From NCBI GenBank assembly GCA_025934335.1, contig JAICYG010000118.1:1-8429 (forward strand): a stretch of DNA of 8,429 bases, read 5' to 3'. Origin of the DNA: Thermoleophilia bacterium. GTDB lineage: Bacteria; Actinomycetota; Thermoleophilia; Gaiellales; Gaiellaceae. The notes under the pieces are model-generated. The model was not told where the DNA came from, searched no databases, and was given only the letters and a program-made list of their open reading frames with translations. The translations under genes and the position numbers were made by a program. Below are positions 1-6,039 of this stretch, in pieces (positions within the stretch are counted from its first letter, which is position 1; the number at the start of each line of letters is the position of its first letter).

Positions 1-903
1 GCCGCCGGCCGCTCGAGCGCGATCACGGCGGGGGCTGGGAAGGGGCGTCAGGATCTGCTCGACCTGGGCGCGGTACTGCCCGTAGTTCGGCGGCAGCGAG
101 AGCGACTCGACGAGCGTCTCGAACGGCTCGTCGGCCGTGAAGCCGGGGCCGATCGTCGCGATCTCGAACAGGACGCCCGACGGCTCCCGGAAGTAGATCG
201 ACTTGAAGTAGAAGCGGTCGATCACCGGCGTCGGCTGCGCGCCGCCGTCGATCGCCTTCTGCCGCCACGTCTCGTGCTCGTGCGGGTGCGCCGCCCACGC
301 CACGTGGTGCACGGTGCCGGCGGACTGGAGCCCGCGCTCTTCGGGCGGCGGGTCGTAGAGATAGAAGCCGCCGCGGCTCTCGCCGCGCGCCTCCCAGCCC
401 GGTACGAACTCGAGCGCGCGCAGCAGCTGCTCGCTCCGCTCCGGCTGCGAGGCGTATGCGCGCACGCCTGCGAACCCGCGGATGCGGTGCTCGGGCGGGA
501 TGTCGGGCGCCTCGGCCGTGAGCGGCTCGTCTTCCGACTCGTCGACGAGAAGCTCGAGCCTCAGCCCCTCCGGATCCTCGAAGACGAGCGCATCGCCCCG
601 CAGCCGGCCGCCGACCCGCTGCTCCCAGAACGCGAGCGACTCGCGCGAGCCGACCCGGAACGAAACGGTGTGCACCATCCCGTCGCCGGCCCGGCCTTTC
701 GACGCGCCGGGGTACTCGAAGAAGGTGATGTCGGCACCCGACGAGCCGCGCTCGTCCGCGTAGAAGAGGTGGTAGACGCTCGGGTCGTCCTGGTTCACCG
801 TCTTCTTGACCATGCGAAGGCCGAGCTCGCCCGCGTAGAACTCGACGTTCTGCGGCGCGTCGCCGGTGATGCACGTGACGTGGTGGACACCCTCGAGCCT
901 CAC
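1..903 (-). CDS. VOC-family ring-cleaving dioxygenase / glyoxalase, MhqO-like (3' end cut by window edge)
   Basis: The minus-strand frame from GTG at 903 stays open for 301 codons to the left edge. The protein opens VRLEGVHHVTCITGDA and continues with VKKTVNQDD and YHLFYADE, hallmarks of the MhqO/MhqA-like ring-cleaving dioxygenases built from two vicinal-oxygen-chelate modules. Likely metal ligands are His7 or His8 at the start of module 1, His199 or His200 (TVHHVAWAA) at the start of module 2, and Glu247 in LFEIATIGPGF. Family members are about 310-325 residues, so only a short tail is missing. In Bacillus such enzymes open aromatic rings of (hydro)quinones under electrophile stress; the substrate here is unknown. 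GTG 903 is the only start before the in-frame stop at 958-960, and it lacks a clear Shine-Dalgarno. The gene diverges from the TetR gene and shares its palindrome-bearing promoter region. A role other than dioxygenase within the VOC superfamily is possible. Confidence 0.88.
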   Translation of the reverse strand, partial: MRLEGVHHVTCITGDAPQNVEFYAGELGLRMVKKTVNQDDPSVYHLFYADERGSSGADITFFEYPGASKGRAGDGMVHTVSFRVGSRESLAFWEQRVGGRLRGDALVFEDPEGLRLELLVDESEDEPLTAEAPDIPPEHRIRGFAGVRAYASQPERSEQLLRALEFVPGWEARGESRGGFYLYDPPPEERGLQSAGTVHHVAWAAHPHEHETWRQKAIDGGAQPTPVIDRFYFKSIYFREPSGVLFEIATIGPGFTADEPFETLVESLSLPPNYGQYRAQVEQILTPLPSPRRDRARAAGG

Positions 904-930
904 GGCCGGAAGCTTGCCGGATCCGCGCGC

Positions 931-959
931 TTGACACCTCTGCTTCGGCCCGGCATCTT
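931..959 (+). promoter_or_regulatory. Probable promoter of the TetR gene, predicted leaderless
   Basis: A perfect TTGACA lies at 931-936. Seventeen bases later, at 954-959, is CATCTT, a moderate -10 (A at position 2, T at position 6). The expected transcription start, six to seven bases further on, falls at or next to A966, the first base of the regulator's ATG, which would give a leaderless mRNA. The -10 overlaps the left half of the inverted repeat at 956-975, so a bound repressor would block polymerase. Position and match are seen; activity is inferred. Confidence 0.6.
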
Positions 960-960
960 A
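955..960 (-). promoter_or_regulatory. Possible -10 element for the divergent dioxygenase gene
   Basis: Read on the minus strand, 960-955 is TAAGAT, matching the actinobacterial TANNNT pattern. It would start transcription near 948 and leave a leader of about 45 nt before GTG 903. No good -35 is visible 16-18 bases upstream (the region reads CAGGGC), so support rests on the -10, the palindrome overlap and the need for a promoter in this 62-bp gap. Confidence 0.35.
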
Positions 961-975
961 GTCAGATGACTAAGA
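956..975. promoter_or_regulatory. 20-bp perfect inverted repeat, candidate TetR operator
   Basis: TCTTAGTCA-GA-TGACTAAGA is a perfect 9-bp inverted repeat with a 2-bp centre. It is strikingly AT-rich for this GC-rich window. It covers the -10/start region of the TetR gene and its ATG (966-968). It also supplies a -10-like TAAGAT (960-955) for the divergent dioxygenase gene. TetR-family dimers bind such sites, usually near their own gene, so autorepression and co-repression of the divergent gene are the natural inference. I see no second copy in the window. Confidence 0.75.
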
Positions 976-1532
976 CCGCCCTGCGCGCCCCCGCCGAGGA
1001 GGCGCTCCTCGATGCGGCGGAGCGCCTGCTCGTCGACGTGGGCCACGCCCGGATAACGACCCGGCGGCTCGCGGAGGAGGCGGGCGTCAACCACGGTCTC
1101 GTCCACTACTACTTCGGCTCGAACGACGCGCTGCTCGTGCGCGCGCTCGAGCGCTTCACCGAGCGGCTGATCGAGCGCCAGCGTGAGCTGTACGAGAGCG
1201 ACCGCCCGTTCGTCGAGAAGTGGCGCGCGGCGATGGACTTCCTGGTCTCGGAGGATCTCGCTTACGAGAAGGTCTGGCTCGAGCTGCAGGCGCTCGCCTG
1301 GAACCGGCCCGACCTGCGCGACCGGCTCGCACGCGTGAACGGCGAGTGGCGTGCAGTGCTGACGGACGCGTTCGCCGAGCCGCATCGCGAGCTGGGGATC
1401 GAGTTGCCGCTCGAGGCGCTTGTCTCGCTCGTGATGACGTTCAACCTCGGCATCATCGTCGAGCGGCTCGGCGGCATCGAGCGCGGGCACGCCGAGCTTC
1501 TCGCCTGGGTGGACGCGTGGCTGTCGAAGTAA
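966..1532 (+). CDS. TetR-family transcriptional regulator
   Basis: This 188-residue protein is the normal length for a TetR repressor. Residues 10-57 form the N-terminal DNA-binding domain. The helix-turn-helix is TTRRLAEEAGVNHGLVHYYF (residues 31-50), with the family's HYYF signature, followed by SNDALL. The remainder is a helical ligand-binding and dimerisation domain with no recognisable ligand signature. Start ATG 966 is the only sensible one: it gives a short natural N-terminus and lies where a leaderless transcript would begin. The start codon sits inside a 20-bp inverted repeat that is probably its own operator. The 3' end overlaps the next gene by 16 nt, so regulator and enzyme are translationally linked. 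From context it probably senses an aromatic, phenolic or quinone-like compound and controls both the plus-strand operon and the divergent dioxygenase; the inducer is not readable from sequence. Confidence 0.93.
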   Translation: MTKTALRAPAEEALLDAAERLLVDVGHARITTRRLAEEAGVNHGLVHYYFGSNDALLVRALERFTERLIERQRELYESDRPFVEKWRAAMDFLVSEDLAYEKVWLELQALAWNRPDLRDRLARVNGEWRAVLTDAFAEPHRELGIELPLEALVSLVMTFNLGIIVERLGGIERGHAELLAWVDAWLSK

Positions 1533-3625
1533 CGCGATCCGCCCGCGAGCAGACGCGGGCGCGGTACCCGGCCGAGACCGGCTACGTAGAGCGGGACGGC
1601 GTCAGCCTCTACTACGAGGTCTACGGGAGCGGCGAGCCGACGGTGCTGCTGCTGCCGACGTGGTCGATCGTCCACTCGCGCCACTGGAAGATGCAGATCG
1701 CGTACCTCGCGCGCCACTGTCGCGTCGTCGTGTTCGACGGCCGTGGCAACGGCGGCTCCGACCGGCCCGAGACGGGGTACGACGAGCGCGATTTCGCCGC
1801 CGATGCGCTCGCGGTCATGGACAGGACCGGGACGGAGCGGGCCGTGCTCGTCTCGCTCTCGCTGGGCGCGCAGCGCGCCCTGATCCTGGCGGCCGAGCAT
1901 CCCGAACGCGTCGAGTCGGCCGTGTTCATCTGCCCGGCGGTCCCGATCGGCGAGCCGCCCTCCGGGCGCAAGCTCTACCCGTGGGCGGTCGAGCTCTCGA
2001 CCGACGAGGGGTGGGCGAAGTACAACCGCTGGTACTGGCTGCGCGACTACCGCGGCTTCCTCGAGTTCTTCTTCGCCGAGATGTTCAGCGAGCCGCACTC
2101 GACCAAGGCGATCGAGGACTGCGTCGGCTGGGGGCTCGAGACGACGCCCGAGGTGCTGATCGAGACGCAGATCGCCGAGGGGCTCGACGAGGAGCGGACG
2201 CGCGAGCTCGCGGCGCGCGTGCAGGCGCCGGTGCTCGTCATCCAGGGTGGCGACGACCGCATCACGGGCGCCGGCCGGGGTGTCGCTCTCGCCGAGGAGA
2301 CCGGCGGCAGGCTCGTGCTGCTGGCGGGGTCCGGCCACGGGCCGCACGTGCGCGATCCGGTGGTCGTGAACACGCTGCTGCGCGAGTTCGTCGTCCCGCC
2401 GCGGCCGCCCGCGACCTGGGTGCGCGGCCGCTCGCGCGGGAAGCGCGCGCTGTTCGTCTCGTCGCCGATCGGCCTCGGGCACGCGCAGCGCGACGCGGCG
2501 ATCGCCGACGAGCTGCGCAACCTGCATCCGGGACTCCGGATCGACTGGCTCGCGCAGCATCCTGTGACGGCGGCGCTCGAGGCGCGCGGTGAGCGCGTGC
2601 ATCCCGCGAGCGCGCTGCTCGCAACCGAGGCGGCGCACATCGAGAGCGAGTCGGCCGAGCACGACCTGCACTGCTTCCAGGCGATCCGGCGGATGGACGA
2701 GATCCTGCTCGCGAACTTCATGGTCTTCGACGACCTCGTGCGCGAGGAGCAGTACGACCTGTGGATCGGCGACGAGGCGTGGGAGCTCGACTACTACCTG
2801 CACGAGAACCCCGAGCGGAAGCGCGCCGCATTCGCGTGGCTGACCGACTTCGTCGGCTGGTTGCCGATGGAGGACGGGGGCGCGCACGAGTCGTTCCTGA
2901 CCGCGGACTACAACGCCGAGATGATCGAGCACGTCGAGCGGTTCCCACGCGTGCGCGATCGCGCGGTCTTCGTCGGGAGCGCCGCCGACATCATCCCGGA
3001 CAGGTTCGGCCCGGGGCTGCCCCGCATTCGCGACTGGACGGAGCGGCACTTCTCGTTCGCGGGCTACGTGACCGGGTTCGACCCGCGTGAGGTCGGCGAT
3101 CGCGGCGTGCTCGGCTACCGGGACGACGAGCGCGTGTGCCTCGTCACGGTCGGCGGCTCGGGCATCGGAGGTCACCTGCTTCGCCGCGTGATCGCGGCGT
3201 TCCCTGAGGCGAAGGAGCGCATGCCCGAGCTGCGCATGGTCGTGGTGGCCGGGCCGCGCATCGATCCTGCGTCGCTGCCGTCGCACGACGGGCTCGAGGT
3301 GCGTGCATACGTGCCGGAGCTCTATCGCCACCTGGCGGTGTGCGACCTCGCGGTCGTGCAGGGCGGTCTGACGACGGCGATGGAGCTGACCGCGAGCCGG
3401 CGGCCGTTCCTCTACTTCCCGCTCCGTCACCACTTCGAGCAGAACTTCCACGTGCGGCACCGCCTCGAGCGCTACCGCGCCGGCCGCTGCATGGACTTCG
3501 AGGCCGACGGCCCGCACGAGATCGCCGTCGCGATCGCGGAGGAGATCGGCCGCGACGTCGACTATCGCCCGGTCGAGACGGACGGCGCCGCGAAGGCGGC
3601 CGAACTGATCGCCGAGCTGATTTAG
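1517..3625 (+). CDS. Alpha/beta hydrolase fused to a GT-B (MurG/GT28-like) glycosyltransferase
   Basis: One uninterrupted frame of 702 codons. Residues 23-292 are an alpha/beta hydrolase: strand VLLLP (43-47), FDGRGNGGSD (73-82), nucleophile elbow SLSLG with Ser115, acid Asp246 or Asp247 in VIQGGDD, and His274 in GSGHGPH. The elbow is S-x-S-x-G rather than G-x-S-x-G, and PTWS replaces the usual HG oxyanion turn. A Pro/Arg-rich linker (293-308) leads to a GT-B glycosyltransferase (309-702): glycine loop SSPIGLGHAQRD (315-326), donor-domain VGGSGIGGH (545-553), and QGGLTTAMEL followed by PLRHHFEQN (615-643), typical of MurG/UDP-sugar transferases. No signal peptide or membrane helix is seen, so it is cytoplasmic. 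Start GTG 1517 has GGTGGA just upstream and overlaps tetR; the open frame further upstream is tetR shadow. A GTG at 2420 could in principle start the transferase alone, but has no ribosome site. The acceptor is unknown; a phenol, lipid or other hydroxyl compound is possible. Confidence 0.85.
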   Translation: MAVEVTRSAREQTRARYPAETGYVERDGVSLYYEVYGSGEPTVLLLPTWSIVHSRHWKMQIAYLARHCRVVVFDGRGNGGSDRPETGYDERDFAADALAVMDRTGTERAVLVSLSLGAQRALILAAEHPERVESAVFICPAVPIGEPPSGRKLYPWAVELSTDEGWAKYNRWYWLRDYRGFLEFFFAEMFSEPHSTKAIEDCVGWGLETTPEVLIETQIAEGLDEERTRELAARVQAPVLVIQGGDDRITGAGRGVALAEETGGRLVLLAGSGHGPHVRDPVVVNTLLREFVVPPRPPATWVRGRSRGKRALFVSSPIGLGHAQRDAAIADELRNLHPGLRIDWLAQHPVTAALEARGERVHPASALLATEAAHIESESAEHDLHCFQAIRRMDEILLANFMVFDDLVREEQYDLWIGDEAWELDYYLHENPERKRAAFAWLTDFVGWLPMEDGGAHESFLTADYNAEMIEHVERFPRVRDRAVFVGSAADIIPDRFGPGLPRIRDWTERHFSFAGYVTGFDPREVGDRGVLGYRDDERVCLVTVGGSGIGGHLLRRVIAAFPEAKERMPELRMVVVAGPRIDPASLPSHDGLEVRAYVPELYRHLAVCDLAVVQGGLTTAMELTASRRPFLYFPLRHHFEQNFHVRHRLERYRAGRCMDFEADGPHEIAVAIAEEIGRDVDYRPVETDGAAKAAELIAELI

Positions 3626-3634
3626 TGATGCGCG

Positions 3635-4528
3635 GTGCGCGCCGCGGTGATCAGGGACGGGCGGGTCGAGGTCGAGGAGCGCCCCGACCCGGTGCCGGGG
3701 CCGGACGAGGTGCTGATCCGCGTCCGCGCCGCCGGCGTGAACGGCGCCGACATCGGCCAGCGTGCGGGCCGCTACCCGCCGCCGCCCGGCGTCACCGACG
3801 TCCCCGGGCTCGAGTGCGCCGGCGAGACCGAGGACGGCGAGCGTGTGATGGCGCTCCTTCCCGGCGGCGGGCAGGCGGAGCTCGCGGTCGCCTGCCGCGC
3901 GCACGTCCTCCGCGTGCCCGAGCACCTGGGCTGGGAGGAGGCGGGCGGGTTCGTCGAGGTGTTCGCGACGGCGCACGACGCGCTCTTCACGCAGGCGCAG
4001 CTGCAGGAGCGCGACCGGCTGCTCGTGAACGGCGCCGCGGGCGGCGTCGGCGTCGCGGCGGTGCAGCTCGGCGTTGCCGCGGGGGCGCGTGTGACGGCGA
4101 ACACGCGGCACCACCACGACGAGCTACGCGCCCTCGGCGCCGACACGGAGCTGGAGGGCGAGTACGACGTGATCCTCGAGCTCGTCGGCGGGGCGAACCT
4201 GGCGGAGAATCTCGGCCGGCTCGCCCACGGCGGCCGCATCTCGATCATCGGTGTCGGCGCCGGCGCACGGGCCGACCTCGACTACGGGCACCTGATGTAC
4301 AAGCGGGCGCGGATCAGCGGCTCGACCCTTCGCTCGCGCACGGTCGCCGAGAAGGAGGACGTGCTCCGCCGGCTGGAGGCGTTCATGCGCCCGCATGCCT
4401 TCCGGGTCCCGGTCGAGGAGACCTTCGCGCTCGACCGGGCGCAGGACGCCTACGAGCGGTTCGCGGCCGGTGGCAAGCTGGGGAAGATCGTCGTCTGCCC
4501 GTCCTGGCCAGGCGTGTCGTTCGTGTAG
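3635..4528 (+). CDS. Zinc-independent quinone oxidoreductase (PIG3/zeta-crystallin-like MDR)
   Basis: A 297-residue medium-chain dehydrogenase/reductase. The N-terminal GroES-like domain shows VPGPDEVLIRVRAAGVNGAD and AGRYPPPPG, close to the PIG3 (TP53I3) quinone oxidoreductase pattern. The nucleotide-binding domain carries NGAAGGVGVAAVQLG (Gly133-Gly139 region), the NADPH-binding loop of quinone reductases. No zinc-ligand cysteine cluster or GHE motif is present, so it is a zinc-free enzyme expected to reduce quinones or enones with NADPH. It is 25-40 residues shorter than most relatives: the usual VG..V..FKVGDRV stretch is compressed to ETEDGERVMAL, and the segment after the second dinucleotide strand is the odd TRHHHDELRALGAD. 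Start GTG 3635 follows an in-frame TGA at 3626-3628 and lies 9 nt after the upstream stop, with no Shine-Dalgarno, suggesting coupled translation in the tetR operon. The substrate is inferred from family only. Confidence 0.9.
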   Translation: MRAAVIRDGRVEVEERPDPVPGPDEVLIRVRAAGVNGADIGQRAGRYPPPPGVTDVPGLECAGETEDGERVMALLPGGGQAELAVACRAHVLRVPEHLGWEEAGGFVEVFATAHDALFTQAQLQERDRLLVNGAAGGVGVAAVQLGVAAGARVTANTRHHHDELRALGADTELEGEYDVILELVGGANLAENLGRLAHGGRISIIGVGAGARADLDYGHLMYKRARISGSTLRSRTVAEKEDVLRRLEAFMRPHAFRVPVEETFALDRAQDAYERFAAGGKLGKIVVCPSWPGVSFV

Positions 4529-4540
4529 CGCGCACTGTAC

Positions 4541-4589
4541 GGTGGCTGCCACCAGACGTGTGCCGCGTGGCCACGTGCTCGGCAGGCAC
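4541..4589. repeat. Cluster of short inverted repeats in the quinone oxidoreductase-lpd gap
   Basis: Within the 101-bp gap lie GGTGGC-T-GCCACC (4541-4553), the perfect 10-bp palindrome CGTGGCCACG (4566-4575), and GTGCC (4560-4564) pairing with GGCAC (4585-4589) around it. No T-run follows, so this is not a classical intrinsic terminator. It could be a T-less actinobacterial terminator for the upstream operon or an operator for the gene downstream. GC-rich DNA makes such stems by chance, so confidence is low. Confidence 0.3.
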
Positions 4590-4616
4590 CCGCGCCGTCC
4601 GCCGGGCCGGCCTCGG

Positions 4617-4622
4617 TACGAT
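4617..4622 (+). promoter_or_regulatory. -10 element TACGAT, predicted leaderless promoter of lpd
   Basis: TACGAT fits TANNNT and stands seven bases before ATG 4630, the spacing typical of leaderless actinobacterial genes, so transcription would begin at or beside the A of the start codon. No Shine-Dalgarno precedes the ATG (the intervening bases are CGCCGCC), which fits. No -35 resembling TTGACA is found 16-18 bases upstream. Confidence 0.5.
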
Positions 4623-4629
4623 CGCCGCC

Positions 4630-6036
4630 ATGGATGTCGACATCGCAGTCTTGGGCGGGGGCCCCGGGGGCTACACCGCAGCGATCCGCGCCGCCCAGCT
4701 GGGCGCGAGGGTCGCGTGCATCGAGAAGGAGCCCGATCTCGGCGGCACCTGCCTCCGCGTCGGGTGCATCCCCACAAAGGCGTGGGTGCAGACGGCGCAC
4801 TTTCTGCACCAGGCGCACGACTCGTTCGGCAAGCTCGGCGTCAACGTGTCCGAGCCGCAGCTCGACTTCGGCAAGGCGAACGAGTGGAAGGCGGGCGTCG
4901 TCAAGCAGATGACGGGCGGCGTCGCGTCGCTCTTCAAGGCGAACGGCGTCGAGTGGGTCAAGGGCCAGGGGACCTTCTCCGGCGCCAACACGATCAAGGT
5001 CGAGGGCGCCGAGGACGTCAACTTCAAGAGCGCCATCGTCGCGACAGGCTCGTTCCCGCTGCGCCCGCCGATCCCCGGGCTCGAGAGCGACCTGTGCGTC
5101 GACTCGACCGGCCTGCTCGCGCAGACGGAAGTGCCGCGCCGCCTCGTCATCCTCGGCGGCGGCATCATCGGCTGCGAGTTCGCGTCGATCTTCAACCGCT
5201 TCGGCTCCGAGGTGACGATCATCGAGATGCTCGACACGCTGATCCCGCAGGAGGACGCGGACGCGGCGAAGGAGCTCTCGAAGCAGTTCGGCCGGCGCGG
5301 GATCGCGTTGCAGCTCGGAAAGCAGTGCACGGGCGTAGAGCAGCAGGGCAATCAGCTGCGCGTCTCGTTCGGCGACGGCGAGTCGGTCGAGTGCGACCTG
5401 ATGCTTGTCTCCGTCGGTCGCGGGCCGCTCGTCGAGGGCATCGGCCTCGAGGCGGCGGGCGTCGAGTTCGACCGCCGCAAGGGCATCGCCGCCGACGACC
5501 ACCGGCGCACGAGCGTGCCGCACATCTACGCAGTCGGCGACTGTGCCGGCTACTGGCAGCTCGCCCACACGGCCTTCCGCGAGGGCGAGGTCGCCGCCGA
5601 GAACGCGTGCGGCCACGAGGCGATCGTCGACAACCGCGCGGTGCCGCGCCCGATCTACACCGACCCGGAGATCGCCGGTGTCGGGCTCACCGAGGCGCAG
5701 GCACGCGAGCAGTACGGCAACGACGTCGCGGTCGGCACGTTCCCGTGGGCGGCGAACGCGCGCGCCGTCATGCAGAACGAGACCGTCGGCTGGGTCAAGT
5801 CGATCCACGAGACACGCTACGGCGAGCTGCTCGGCATGGTGATGGTCGGTCCGCACGTGACCGACCTGATCGAGGCGGGCACGGTGGCGATCGACGCCGA
5901 GTCGACGGTCGAGACGGTTGCCGACGGAATGGCGGCGCACCCGACGCTGTCCGAGGCGATCAAGGAAGCCGGGCTCGTCGCCCTCGGCCGCGCCATCCAC
6001 ATCCCGAACCGCAAGCGCGCAGCCGCGCAGGCCTGA
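4630..6036 (+). CDS. lpdA: Dihydrolipoamide dehydrogenase (E3 component)
   Basis: A 468-residue flavoprotein of standard E3 length. The FAD-binding loop GGGPGGYTAA is at 9-18; the redox-active disulfide GGTCLRVGCIPTK gives Cys41 and Cys46. The NAD-binding loop GGGIIGCE begins at 176, the second FAD motif YAVGDCAG begins at 300, and the C-terminal dimer domain carries HPTLSE with catalytic His437 and Glu442. All active-site parts are intact. It reoxidises dihydrolipoyl groups of 2-oxoacid dehydrogenase complexes or the glycine cleavage system using NAD+, in the cytoplasm. No E1, E2 or glycine-cleavage gene is adjacent, so this is a free-standing E3 whose partner complex is encoded elsewhere. 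ATG 4630 is set by the flavin motif beginning at residue 5 and a TACGAT element seven bases upstream; the frame's open extension further upstream is shadow of the quinone oxidoreductase gene. Another member of the disulfide oxidoreductase family is much less likely, given GCIPTK and HPTLSE. Confidence 0.96.
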   Translation: MDVDIAVLGGGPGGYTAAIRAAQLGARVACIEKEPDLGGTCLRVGCIPTKAWVQTAHFLHQAHDSFGKLGVNVSEPQLDFGKANEWKAGVVKQMTGGVASLFKANGVEWVKGQGTFSGANTIKVEGAEDVNFKSAIVATGSFPLRPPIPGLESDLCVDSTGLLAQTEVPRRLVILGGGIIGCEFASIFNRFGSEVTIIEMLDTLIPQEDADAAKELSKQFGRRGIALQLGKQCTGVEQQGNQLRVSFGDGESVECDLMLVSVGRGPLVEGIGLEAAGVEFDRRKGIAADDHRRTSVPHIYAVGDCAGYWQLAHTAFREGEVAAENACGHEAIVDNRAVPRPIYTDPEIAGVGLTEAQAREQYGNDVAVGTFPWAANARAVMQNETVGWVKSIHETRYGELLGMVMVGPHVTDLIEAGTVAIDAESTVETVADGMAAHPTLSEAIKEAGLVALGRAIHIPNRKRAAAQA

Positions 6037-6039
6037 TCA
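6034..6039. other. Abutting convergent stop codons forming TGATCA
   Basis: The lpd stop TGA (6034-6036) touches the transporter stop on the opposite strand (TCA at 6037-6039), so the two convergent coding regions have no intergenic base and their stops make one 6-bp palindrome. No terminator hairpin with a T-run is visible here, so each transcript probably runs into the other's coding sequence. Confidence 0.9.

Noticed and set aside
23..937. 304-codon minus-strand frame at the left end
   Set aside because: It is one frame off the true dioxygenase gene; its Arg-rich translation has no VOC motifs, while the neighbouring frame reads cleanly to the window edge.
274..969. Plus-strand frame opposite the dioxygenase gene
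   Set aside because: Antisense shadow; it shows no recognisable domain and would overlap the divergent promoter region and the tetR start.
1220..1516. Upstream extension of the hydrolase-transferase frame, about 99 codons inside tetR
   Set aside because: It is an alternate frame of the TetR gene, rich in Arg/Ala/Gly with no domain; the hydrolase motifs begin only after GTG 1517.
2420..3625. Glycosyltransferase as a separate gene starting at GTG 2420
   Set aside because: No stop codon separates it from the hydrolase domain and no ribosome site precedes the GTG; a fusion is the simpler reading. Kept as a minor alternative.
1262..4117. 951-codon minus-strand open frame opposite the operon
   Set aside because: Composition (Arg, Val, His, Asp rich) and lack of any domain show it to be the antisense shadow of genes with strong G/C third positions.
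3340..4629. Long plus-strand open frame joined in phase to lpd
   Set aside because: Arg/Ala/Gly-rich translation lying over the transferase and quinone oxidoreductase genes; a high-GC shadow. The lpd flavin motif starts five residues after ATG 4630, so no extension is needed.
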